Below, in pieces: positions 10,397 to 18,286 of a stretch of 26,176 bases of DNA. The DNA is from Gnetum montanum. Lineage: Eukaryota > Streptophyta > Gnetopsida > Gnetales > Gnetaceae. Within the stretch, counting starts at the first letter, position 1; each line of letters opens with the position of its first letter. Position numbers and translations under genes: made by a program. The stretch spans positions 5,309-31,484 of the forward strand of contig MNCI01025274.1 of the NCBI GenBank assembly GCA_015680685.1. Reading direction: 5' to 3'. The notes beneath the pieces were generated by a model that was not told the DNA's origin, searched no databases, and worked only from the letters and a program-made list of their open reading frames with translations.

Positions 10397-10581
10397 ACTA
10401 AGATCTTAACTAGAATAATTAGCAAATATAGGAGAGATTGGAGCACAAAACTTAACAATGCCCTTATGGCTTACTGCTCAACATGAAAACTCCCTATAGG
10501 CTATTCTCCCTATGAGCTAGTTTACGAAAAATCACCAACACTTCTTATTCAATCTAAGCTTTGTACACTTTCAATAGCCTG
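10397..10581 (+). pseudogene. pol: Integrase fragment, part 1
   Basis: The plus strand encodes KILTRIISKYRRDWSTKLNN, then ALMAYCST, a stop, KLPIGYSPYELVYEKSPTLL and IQSKLCTLSIAC. This is the end of the plant gypsy integrase core (the W-x-x-x-L-x-x-A-L-x-A-Y and P-x-x-x-S-P-Y-x-L-V-Y blocks). The catalytic D-D-E region lies in the deleted part upstream. The frame is interrupted at 10581/10582 by solo LTR B and resumes after 11451. Confidence 0.8.
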
Positions 10582-11172
10582 TGATGAGTGGCGAGGTACC
10601 CCTACACTCAACTATACGAATACGAGTGTTCATGCATGATCCAGTCGAACTCCGCAGATGGGGTAGTTGTGGTCACTAGATAGTTACACATTGATCATAG
10701 TTCGCTATCTTCCCACCTAGACTAGTATTTTCTTTGTCACATCTTGGACCTCATGTGCTACTTCTGAGATTACCAAGCATATATTACTTGAGCGCTCCTA
10801 TTTACGCTATGGGGTTACCAAGTAGTTACATGTAAATGTTCATGATTAAGTTGTACTCATTTTGCATTTAACAATGGGAATAATAAATGATGGTAAGGAA
10901 AGATTAATTAAGAAAACAATAAACAACAATAACATAAATAATTAAAACTAAGTGAATGTTGCAATGATGAAGTAATCTCGATCTTTATTGTTGGTCATGT
11001 GCATGTCCAAGTATGTCACACTCGAATAAAGGTTTCGTACAATTACAATTATCACACTACGGGCATGTACTGGGGAAAGAGTTGAGATGAACTAAAGAAT
11101 GACAAAAAGACTCTATACTAATTCTGACTTTAACTTGACTCTAAATCCTCCTTCCTGTGCACCTAAATGTGG

Positions 11173-11265
11173 TATTTATAGGCTTACATAGGAACCACGA
11201 TATCGTGTATCTGATATCATTATCCAGACAGCAATATCGCATACCCGATATCGAGGGTTCGATAT
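11173..11265 (-). promoter_or_regulatory. U3 promoter of solo LTR B: TATA box and GATATC palindromes
   Basis: TATAAATA lies at 11180-11173 on the minus strand. Upstream are ACGATATCGT (about 11193), CTGATATCAT, CAATATCGC, CCGATATCGAG and TTCGATATCAA, leading into the 42-bp tandem array. The TATA and palindrome arrangement matches solo LTR A. Confidence 0.55.
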
Positions 11266-11266
11266 C

Positions 11267-11427
11267 AAGGGTCCGATATCAGGGGTTCAATATCAGCACC
11301 TAGTTAACAAGGGTTCAATATTAGGGGTCCAATATCAGCACCTGGTTATTAAGGGTCTGATATCAAGGGTCCAATATCTACACCTAGTTAATAAGGGTCC
11401 AATATCAAGGGTCCGGTATGAGCACTT
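11267..11427. repeat. ~3.8 tandem copies of a 42-bp unit with two GATATC-like cores each
   Basis: Units at 11267-11308, 11309-11350 and 11351-11392 and a partial unit at 11393-11427 share AAGGGTCCGATATCAGGGGT, then TCAATATCAGCACCTAGTTA. Most differences are C/T or A/G changes inside or next to the GATATC core. It forms the upstream part of U3 in solo LTR B only. Confidence 0.9.
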
Positions 11428-11451
11428 GACAAACCATGATTCATCAACCTG

Positions 11452-11902
11452 TGACCTTGACTTTGACCTTAGTCTAGCATAGAAAGAAAGACTGATCAAC
11501 CTTAATGTGCTAGATGAGAATAGATTAGTGGACCTATTTTTGAATGAAGTGCACAAGACATTCAACAAACAATGCCATGACCTCAAAATAAGAAAAGTAA
11601 AATTTCATCCAGAAGATAAGATCCTTTGCCGGAACCCAACACATGTGCCACAACGAAGCAAGTTCCAAACATTGTGGGAAGGGCCTTACATCATTTATTA
11701 AACTTTTCCTTCTCAGGCCATGTTGATCTACAAATTTGAGAGCCCAAACAAGAAGCAGTTGGTCAATATGCAACAACTTAAACCTTTCCATGAGCCCAAG
11801 CAAACTAGTGTAAGCAACACCTCCTCAGATGGACAACCATGCTCAATATTTCAAATTTTCTCCTTTCAACTCAGTTGTGGAGGAGATGGTCATTCATGCT
11901 AA
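11452..11902 (+). pseudogene. pol: Integrase C-terminal fragment, part 2, and end of pol
   Basis: Motifs typical of the plant gypsy integrase tail appear in order: RLINLNVLDENRLVDLFLNE, HDLKIRKVKFHPEDKILCRN, RSKFQTLWEGPYIIY, a stop, and MLIYKFESPNKKQLVNMQQL KPFHEPK (split here for length). The WEGPYII block is diagnostic. Pol ends at about 11902 after CGGDGHSC. The frame is the same as in part 1 across solo LTR B (the insertion is a multiple of three), so the main later damage is a few stops. No chromodomain was seen, as expected for Athila-type elements. Confidence 0.8.
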
Positions 11903-13800
11903 TTAATCAAAGTGGCTCCTCAGTTTTTACGTTTTTTGTTTTAGACCTTTAGTTTTACACTTTCTTTGTTTTGCACCATTTTTTTTTGGTTTACAACATT
12001 GTTAGTACATTTTTCTATTTCTTACATATTTTACAACTTTTTCTATATTTTACTTTATTTGGTTTGAATTTCTTTAAAGTTTTTCTTATGTTTATTTTGT
12101 CTTGTTTTTTCTTTCTTGCCAACAGGACACAGTGCAGTTGTGGCTGCTATTGATGCTGGTTTATACTTAATGCTATTTGATTGCTAATGTATGAATTCTA
12201 TCTTTGAATTTTAATGATTGATAACTAAGGCACAATTTATTTTTCATGGAACAAGCAATGAGTCCACATCATCTACCCATCCACAAGAACTCTATGGTGT
12301 TCCTAGTTTTGGCAATATGAGGTCCCTTTCATTAATAATACTTTAACGAACTTATGACCTTGGTAGTTTCTAAAATTAGAAAAGATTAAATAGATTGACA
12401 AGGGGTTGACTTTAAGGGGACTCAATGATCTTTGTACTTTTCTACTCTCTTAAGTGCATGAGTGTTTTCATGGATTTCTTACCATTTCATTGTCGACTAA
12501 TAACAAGAAGCTAAAGTCTTTGCATGGTGTGATTCCCATCCCAAAATCCATGAAAACATAAAAATTTCAAAAAGAAAAAAAAATAACAACAATGATGGAA
12601 ATACAAAGCTTACCCCTTAGACTCAATAACAAGCTACAAGCACTAGTTATTGGACTAGAAAGACATGTTACCCATGCCTGAAGGTCCCCTCTAACTAAGG
12701 CCCTTTCTCACTTCCTGCTTATCTTTTATTTTCTTTAAGGAATGGTGAATGATCTATGGGAGCATTCTTGTGCCTTGAGGGGGTGGGTTGGTCTAAGAGT
12801 ATCAATGTGAAGTCACTGGAAGTGGTTGGTTTTGATTTGGACTAAGGATGGACTTTGTCAGGTTGTCTTAACCATAAGATCCACAAGGGATTTCATGTGA
12901 CCATAATTCGAGACATCATTCCACCTTCTCTTCCATTCGTTATTGCTTTCCATCATTCACCTCACTGTTGGTTTTTCATGGTTTTGTTTAATATCTTAGT
13001 TTGATGTGTCAAAATTCTTAGGTAAGTTCTTACAGGATTTAGTCCTTAACTTTCCACAACCATTAATCAATCATGGGACCCATGGACTACTTGGTTTGAA
13101 GGCATGTAAGGGCATTAAGGGCATGAGCCTGCTTTGGGGAGGACCCACTTGCATACCTCTTGGTTGGATTAGTTAAGTTTCCTATCCTTAAGCATTTTTG
13201 CAATCAAATCCTTTATGTGACCCATCGGTGACATCTAATTGTGCACTCCTTCACAATGTCTTCCAATGACAAACTCTTTTTTTGTGAATTATCTAACCCT
13301 CTTCAAGCATTTCATCATGTTCACGACTTTTTTGGCTTTCTAAGAACTTCACATTGTGTTAAAAACTCTTTATTTTTTCCTTATCTTTAATGTTGAGAAT
13401 TTTTAGAGCCCAAAACCTTCCTGAGCCCATCACTTTCAAACTGCTTGTCCAATTTACCTTATTTTTCAGTCCTACCGCTATCGGAGGTACGCTCTATGTC
13501 ATGGAGGCTACCTTTTGGGATGAAAATTTTTCCAACTCCCACAAAAGTTTAACTAATGAATTAACTTTAAAATTATCAGTTTATGAAAGTTAAACCCTTC
13601 CAAAAAACTTTGGTGACCTTATTAATCAAATAATATTAAAATAATCAATCTGCCATAGTCATAACTTAGTCAAGTGTAACGACCCAAGGAGAGAATGTAC
13701 CTATATATTAGAAACACATCACACATTAATCCTTGATTTTGTTTTGATCATGGATGACACCAAAAAAGGAAAGCATGGATTGGAAGTGGGACTATTCCAA
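11829..13800 (+). repeat. Spacer between pol and ORF3 (plus arm of the inverted repeat)
   Basis: A non-coding region of about 1.85 kb from the pol end to the ORF3 ATG. It matches 4390-6625 in inverse orientation, and its last ~1 kb (from GTGAAGTCACTGG at about 12806) also matches the 21140-22220 spacer of the minus-strand element; TGGGGAGGACCCACTTGCAT at about 13135 is shared by all three. Compared with those copies it lacks about 200 bp near 13385, exactly the part that holds GTATAC palindromes and the TATA box. ORFs within it (11971-12153, 13390-13593) look like chance frames. Confidence 0.75.
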
Positions 13801-14088
13801 CTAAGGCGTAAGTAGCCTAGAATTAGAAGGGGATAATAGCCTAAACAATCCCCAGAGCAAGTAGCTAGAACCCATGCAACGAGACCTCTTTGGGACCGTT
13901 TGATCTCTTTGTCATCTTTAAGCTACCAGAGGGGTTTGGATGTTAGTTTTTGCTAGGGAGTTAACTCTTCTTGTCATAAACACGAAATTTTGTAAAAGAT
14001 TGTAACTTTGTACACTCAGTTAGTCAATTAATCAATAGTCCCATACCTTCCCAATGTTTTGTAAGGAACTTATTCCTCCTCTTGTTCA
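13750..14088 (+). pseudogene. ORF3 remnant, internally deleted
   Basis: ATG at 13750 follows the spacer and gives MDDTKKGKHGLEVGLFQLRR, then K and a stop. The basic, lysine-rich N-terminus is comparable to MAPKPRHPRDEG at 21139. Only about 340 bp separate this ATG from the polypurine tract, against about 3.1 kb in the minus-strand element, so most of ORF3 is deleted. The end (GTCCCATACCTTCCCAATG) matches the sequence before the PPT of the other element. Confidence 0.5.
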
Positions 14089-14122
14089 CTCGAGGATGAG
14101 TTTTCATTCAATCATGGGGGTA
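14089..14122 (+). other. Pre-LTR box and polypurine tract
   Basis: CTCGAGGATGAG at 14089-14100 and ATGGGGGTA at 14114-14122 lie immediately before the 3' LTR. The minus-strand element has the same pair (CTCAAGGACGAG, then CATGGGGGTA) before its 3' LTR. The G-run is the likely plus-strand primer. Confidence 0.75.
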
Positions 14123-14950
14123 TGATGAATCGTATTTTGTCAAGCCCCAATATCAGACCCCATGTAGTGATGTCAGATATCTGATATCACGGGATGTGTG
14201 TTGGCCAATAAATGTAGCACTTGGATGCATGATTCATCCATCTTTTTCATTAGTTGTAGTGAAGTTCTTGTAGTTTATTTTTTCCAAAGTTAGAATATTT
14301 TTTGAGTGCCCGCAGTAGGAGTTAAAAGAGTGTATGGATCTTTATTTGAGCATCGATGTACTTGAGCACCTTAGTGTGAACAGTAATCAAGTTGAGCTTT
14401 CTTGATCAAACCTTGCAGCACTTGGACTAGATTAATGTTTGCTCATGCATTTATTATTCAAGCACTTTACTTTAATTCATTTTAATTAAGCAATTAATAC
14501 CGATTAAATAATTATTAATTAATATACATAAGTATGATCACTTTGAGCATGCGTTAACACTTGGTAACCTTAATAGTGCCCAATGCTTGGTAACCTAGTG
14601 GCATTGAAACGTGTTTAGGATGTGTATGATAAGTGGGGATGGATGCTTATGTTAGGATTAGCTAAGAATTATATTAGTTAATAGATTAATTAAACCTTTA
14701 AAGTTTGTTTCCAACTCTTAGGTGACTAAACCCTAAAAGATAAAAATGATAAAAATCATATGCCTTAGTTACACTTAACCATACATTTACACTTCACAAG
14801 TGGAGTTGGGAAGACAACAATTGCAACTGTCAGATTTACCTCCTAAACCCAATGTACTTAAAAATCTAAAGTCTTCGGAATTCAACCAAATTGTTGAGTG
14901 AATGCTAATGATTCGTAAGGTTGGGTGTAACGTATACTCGTTGCTCATCA
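14123..14950 (+). mobile_element. 3' LTR of the plus-strand Athila-like element
   Basis: It begins TGATGAATCG right after the PPT and ends TTGCTCATCA at 14950 (828 bp). It is related to the other LTRs: U3 has CAGATATCTGATATCACGG at about 14174, a degenerate TATA (CCAATAAATG, about 14204) only about 82 bp from the LTR start, GATCTTTATTTGAGCAT at about 14337, two CTTGGTAAC motifs 26 bp apart (14560, 14586) and a final TTGGGTGTAACG...CTCATCA matching the other ends. It is older than the others, judging by divergence at the end motif. Confidence 0.8.
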
Positions 14951-15540
14951 ATGGCATTGCATATAATTCCAAATAAATTCACTAGAGAAATATGAAATCC
15001 ACTAAAAAAATTACATGTATTGAAAAAACATCAAAATCCCTTACCATCACCTATGTGCATGTAAGTTAAGAGGTTCTCAACAAAATTAAACAACACAGGC
15101 TTATTAATTGAAAAGCCAAAACAATTTCTAATCGAGGTGCGGTTACAACAAGTTGGAAAAGCAATGGTCTTTTTAAAAGTAGGGCGTAGAGTGTAAATAA
15201 CTAGCACTTGCGGGGAAAAATATAATAACAAGCCTGAGAAGGAAAGTTACAACCCATAACTCAATATCTCGTGTCTTTAAAATACTATTGCCAACATATG
15301 CTTCTACACGTGTATGTTTTCAAGTTAAGTTGTTATTTTCTAGTCCTTTAAATCCCTAATTACACCCGCCTAGCTTTTATCTATATATATTCTGTATACA
15401 TCCAGTCTCTTGGTGTCTTTTTATATTTCTCTTTGCTTTTTGAATTCTTAACAGGTTTTTAATCATCCACCACGGGTATTAATTTCTTGGAATTCAACGC
15501 TTACGGTGATAGACTGTATTTTCAAATTGGGGACCGATAG
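14951..15540. other. Host intergenic region and probable promoter of the 222-codon gene
   Basis: No similarity to the elements on either side was noticed and no credible ORF. A TATATATAT run at 15382-15390 lies about 150 bp before the ATG at 15541, suitably placed for a core promoter with a 5' untranslated region of roughly 125 bases. Minus-strand ORFs here (14787-15231) are chance frames. Confidence 0.45.
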
Positions 15541-16209
15541 ATGGAGATTCAGAATTCAGTGCTGCAATTTTTGCCACGCTGTGTTTACATCAAACAAAAA
15601 GCAGCTGACACCGCGGAAATCGGTTGTAGCCTTCAGAAGCACGAGCTGAAGCGAAAGCGTGAGGAAGTTCAGCTGGAGAAATTTGTAGTCGAAGATATTT
15701 GTCACAGCGAACCAGAGAATCAGAGGAAGGAGAAGAAGCCGAAAAGGAATGATGAGGACGAATATGAAGGTAGGGATATTTTTCACAGAGAACTGGAGAA
15801 TCAGAAGAAGAAGAGGAAGTCAAAGCTAAAGGATGAGAATAACAAAAATGAAGTTAACGATATTTGCCACAGCGAAACACAGAATCGGAAGGAGACGTCG
15901 AAAAGTAAAATGATAGATAAGGCAGGTGAGGCCAGCATCGATATTTGTCAGAACGAACAAGCAGAGAAGAAGAAGTCAAAAAGAGAGGAGAACCTCATCG
16001 ATATTTGTCAGAATGAACAAGCAGAGAAGAAGAAGTCGAAAAGAGAGGAGAAAAATGAGGAGAGCAAAGTTAGCGATGTTACTTACAGCAAACCGGAGAA
16101 TGAAGAAAAGTCGAAAAGGAAAGGGAGAAAAGAACGGGCAAACCGGTTGTTGCTAGGAGAGTTGATAGCAGAGTTTTTCAAGAGGTGTTGTTACGAAAAT
16201 TTAAAATGA
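15541..16209 (+). CDS. Lysine/glutamate-rich protein with six DICH-type repeats, function unknown
   Basis: An intact single-exon ORF of 222 codons, ATG at 15541, TGA at 16207-16209. I do not recognise the family. Residues 1-40 are mixed (MEIQNSVLQFLPRCVYIKQK...). From about residue 50 the protein is about six imperfect repeats of 20-29 residues, each starting DICHSE, DIFHRE, DICHSE, DICQNE, DICQNE or DVTYSK, followed by a Q/E/N stretch and a basic block (KKKSKRE, KRKGRKERA). The C-terminus is LLLGELIAEFFKRCCYENLK. Many basic clusters suggest nuclear localisation (inference). Two repeats are a recent 60-bp duplication whose two differences are both synonymous. Composition is far from the TE ORFs nearby and there are no stops. 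It could be a lineage-specific host gene; an exon of a longer gene is possible because TTTACAG acceptor-like sites follow. Confidence 0.6.
   Translation: MEIQNSVLQFLPRCVYIKQKAADTAEIGCSLQKHELKRKREEVQLEKFVVEDICHSEPENQRKEKKPKRNDEDEYEGRDIFHRELENQKKKRKSKLKDENNKNEVNDICHSETQNRKETSKSKMIDKAGEASIDICQNEQAEKKKSKREENLIDICQNEQAEKKKSKREEKNEESKVSDVTYSKPENEEKSKRKGRKERANRLLLGELIAEFFKRCCYENLK
15937..16056 (+). repeat. Tandem 60-bp coding duplication
   Basis: 15937-15996 and 15997-16056 start ATCGATATTTGTCAGAA and each encode IDICQNEQAEKKKSKREEN or its near copy. Over the shared coding part only AAC/AAT and TCA/TCG differ, both silent. Confidence 0.9.
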
Positions 16210-16433
16210 AATGGAATGAATGGATAAATGGATAAATGGAATGAAATGAAGATAATTCTGTTACATTTTCTTTACAGATTCTACAGGATCTTCATCAACC
16301 TAGCAAATTGCTTTTCAAACCATTTAGCTTAATTTCTGAATCTACATGTACTTCATTTTATGAAGACTTCAAAATATTTTTTTCAACTAGGTCTTATGAA
16401 TATAATAGCATTCATATGAAGCACCTTATGCTT
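16210..16433. other. 3' flank of the 222-codon gene with a GGATAAAT microsatellite
   Basis: 16210-16252 is built from AATGGATAAATGGATAAATG and related ATGGAATGAA units. TTTCTTTACAG at about 16268-16278 looks like a splice acceptor but no downstream ORF follows. Otherwise nothing recognisable. Confidence 0.4.
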
Positions 16434-17170
16434 TCAAAAGGATGAAGAATTAATACTAGAGAGAAAAATACTAATGAAATGATACGACAAAGTAACATCT
16501 ACATGGACTTCTACTTTCTTTGCAAGTTTGTAAAAGGAAAAATTAGAGATGTAGAATCTATTAAGTTGACAATAAATTCTATAATTTCCTTGTTGATCAT
16601 TACACCAAGTATAATACTTCTCATTCAAATAAGATGGAAATACAAAGCTAACATTAGAAATAAATTTTTTTTTCTTTGAAATTGCATCCATCTTCTTTTT
16701 CATGAGAAGACACATTAGGAGTAGACCACCAAGTTTATCTAATGACTTTTAGCCATATTAAAACTACCTCTAATAATCAAAGAAACTTTAGGCAGTTTAA
16801 AGCATCTAATCGATCTTTAAAATTATTAGGAGCATAAATATTATAGAGTTCAAAGTCACCCTATTCACTATAACAAATAATCCAAATAACTCTTCCGAGG
16901 TTGTCAAAACCATAATTCAAAATTTTTCCACTCTAATTCTTATTAACAAGAATAGCAACACCTCCTTTATTAACTTCATGAGCATTAGAAAAAATAATGC
17001 AATTTTTTAAAATACATTACTAACAAAACTAATATCATAAGTTGAAATCTTAATTTCTTGAAGGAAAAGAAAATCTAGAGATAAATGTTGATTTAAAAGA
17101 TGTGGGAGAGGAGGCCCCCATCCTTGATTTTTCAAGCTCAGCATTTGTCTCACAATCTATGTCATTGATA
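16434..17170 (-). pseudogene. LINE (L1-type) ORF2 endonuclease fragment
   Basis: The APE-type endonuclease nicks target DNA for target-primed reverse transcription. Read on the minus strand, motifs appear in family order across frames: LNQHLSLDFLFLQEIKIS (about 17100-17045), NKGGVAILVNKN (about 16965), GRVIWIICYSE (about 16880), ELYNIYAPNN (about 16840), IIRGSFNMAKSH (about 16760; family GDFN motif with S for D), YYTWCNDQQGNYRIYCQLNR (about 16610) and LSYHFISIF (about 16470), where the family has SDH. Stops and frameshifts separate them, and the catalytic D and H-context residues are changed. No RT domain follows. The fragment is abutted by the truncated LTR at 17386. Confidence 0.75.
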
Positions 17171-17385
17171 AGTGAAAAAGAATTATATGATAAAAAAACA
17201 TTTAGAATAGTAGTAGAAGTATAAAGAGAATAAGATACCTTTGGGGTTTTTTAATTGAAAGTAGTATTTGTAGACCTTTTCTTTTTATGTTTCACTAAGT
17301 AAAATTTATTTGCATTAATATTTTTATTGTTGGTCCTTGCTAAAAATTTATTTTATCTAAAGAGGAATTTTCTTTAGATATCAAG
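17171..17385. other. AT-rich sequence upstream of the LINE fragment
   Basis: No ORF or element terminus seen. It may be the upstream part of the same LINE. It ends where the truncated LTR begins at 17386. Confidence 0.3.
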
Positions 17386-18047
17386 AATTTAAGGTATGAA
17401 AGGTAAGGAATAAACTATTATCTAATCTCTAATTATCCTAACTTGTATTCTAACTATTCCTAGCATAAGTATCCGGTCCCATCTTCCGAGCATGTTCTGA
17501 GCATCTCCTAACACTTCTGGGTTACCAAACGTTAAGCGTCACTGGGTTTACCAAGTGTTTGATTTACATTCGAGATGGTCGTACTTATGGCCTTTACGAA
17601 TTACGAATGAGTAATAGCAATTGAAATAATAATAACAGAAACCTAAGTAATTAGCAAGTAATTAACAAAGCATAAACATATTAAACTACTGAATGCGTAA
17701 AATAGCTAAGTCCAAATGCTGCAAGGAATGCTTGAATAGTTCGTCTTTATTGCCGTCACACCAATGGGCTCAGATACATCAACGCTCAAATAAGGAGCTG
17801 ATGACTTTTCTTACACCTACTGTGGGCACTTAGGTTTCTATTATTATTATTCTATCTCCTGCGGGAACAAACTGTAAGAGCTTCGCTACAATTGACTGAA
17901 AGATGCTTAAATGAGGCAGAAGGCCCTCTTATTTATAGGCCAAGAAAGGCGGCTGTGTAAACGGGGCCACATCGACGTAGGAAGGCTACATCGACGGGCT
18001 CGCATCGACGCGACTCAGTCGACGTAGGACTTAATGACACTTCATCA
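17386..18047 (-). mobile_element. 3' LTR, truncated
   Basis: A direct-repeat partner of 22497-23190 in the same orientation, from AATTTAAGGTATGAAAGGTA to GACTTAATGACACTTCATCA. The final ~235 bp of the LTR (22263-22496 in the partner) are missing at the junction with the LINE fragment. It has TATAAATA at 17937-17930, AATAAA at 17751-17746, and paired GTTACCAAA/TTTACCAAG at 17521 and 17547. U3 is about 110 bp and has TCGACG motifs but lacks a GTATAC-bearing segment found in the 5' LTR. Confidence 0.9.
17930..18030 (-). promoter_or_regulatory. U3 of the 3' LTR: TATA box and GTCGAC-type palindromes
   Basis: TATAAATA at 17937-17930; upstream are CATCGACG (three times), GCATCGACGCG and AGTCGACG (about 18018). 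Most copies differ from CGTCGACG by one CpG transition. Confidence 0.55.
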
Positions 18048-18081
18048 TACCCCCATGACTGAGCAAAAACTCGTCCTTGAG
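18048..18081 (-). other. Polypurine tract and pre-LTR box
   Basis: The minus strand reads CTCAAGGACGAG (18081-18070), then GTCATGGGGGTA ending at 18048, directly before the LTR start TGATGAAG. It matches 14089-14122. Confidence 0.8.
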
Positions 18082-18286
18082 TTACTTTACAATTTGGAAG
18101 GTATGGATTCTTATTAGCAACACACATAACTAAAACACGTACATGACACACATGAATTTGACCAAGTGCCCGAGTTATAGAGAAGAACAAATTACAAAAA
18201 TGGCGGTCTTCAGAGATAAAATTGAATACCTAGTTGGTCTTGGAGCCTCTGGTGTGTAGAATGATGCACAAAATTGCTGGAGAAGA

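Larger units (their letters stand above)
10582..11446 (-). mobile_element. Solo LTR B (TGATGA...TTCATCA) inserted in integrase
   Basis: It begins TGATGAGTGGCGAGGTACCC at 10582 and ends CATGATTCATCA at 11446. It is flanked by GCCTG (10577-10581) and ACCTG (11447-11451), a 5-bp target duplication with one mismatch. The LTR is 865 bp; with the extra target copy the insertion is 870 bp. The sense strand is minus: TATAAATA at 11180-11173 and an AATAAA near 10985-10980. U3 is about 265 bp, enlarged by a 42-bp tandem array with GATATC cores. ATTACCAAG and GTTACCAAG lie at 10769 and 10814. Confidence 0.85.
6640..14950 (+). mobile_element. Decayed Athila-like Ty3/gypsy element (gag end to 3' LTR), 5' part missing
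   Basis: On the plus strand the order is: gag end, protease, RT, RNase H, integrase end, about 1.85 kb spacer, ORF3 remnant, polypurine tract and 3' LTR. This is the Athila-type layout, with an extra ORF between pol and the 3' LTR. Pol contains two solo LTRs (7618-8421, 10582-11446) and an LTR remnant at 10278-10396 beside a deletion of most of integrase. The 5' LTR and most of gag are absent; at about 6.63 kb the element abuts an inverted copy of its own 3' part. Confidence 0.75.

Noticed and set aside
11267-11427. Possible CRISPR-like or satellite array
   Set aside because: Direct tandem units without unique spacers, inside an LTR of a plant retroelement.
12740-12775. TGGGAGCATTCTTGTGCC as a PBS, which would make 11.89-12.74 kb an LTR
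   Set aside because: No TG...CA ends or terminal repeats were found, and the region sits between pol and ORF3 in both copies, as an Athila-like spacer would.
15556-15823. Antisense ORFs under the 222-codon gene
   Set aside because: Shadow frames of a low-complexity Lys/Glu-rich coding sequence.
16268-16278. Splice acceptor TTTCTTTACAG after the 222-codon ORF
   Set aside because: The upstream ORF already ends in TGA and no downstream open frame follows, so no exon can be supported.
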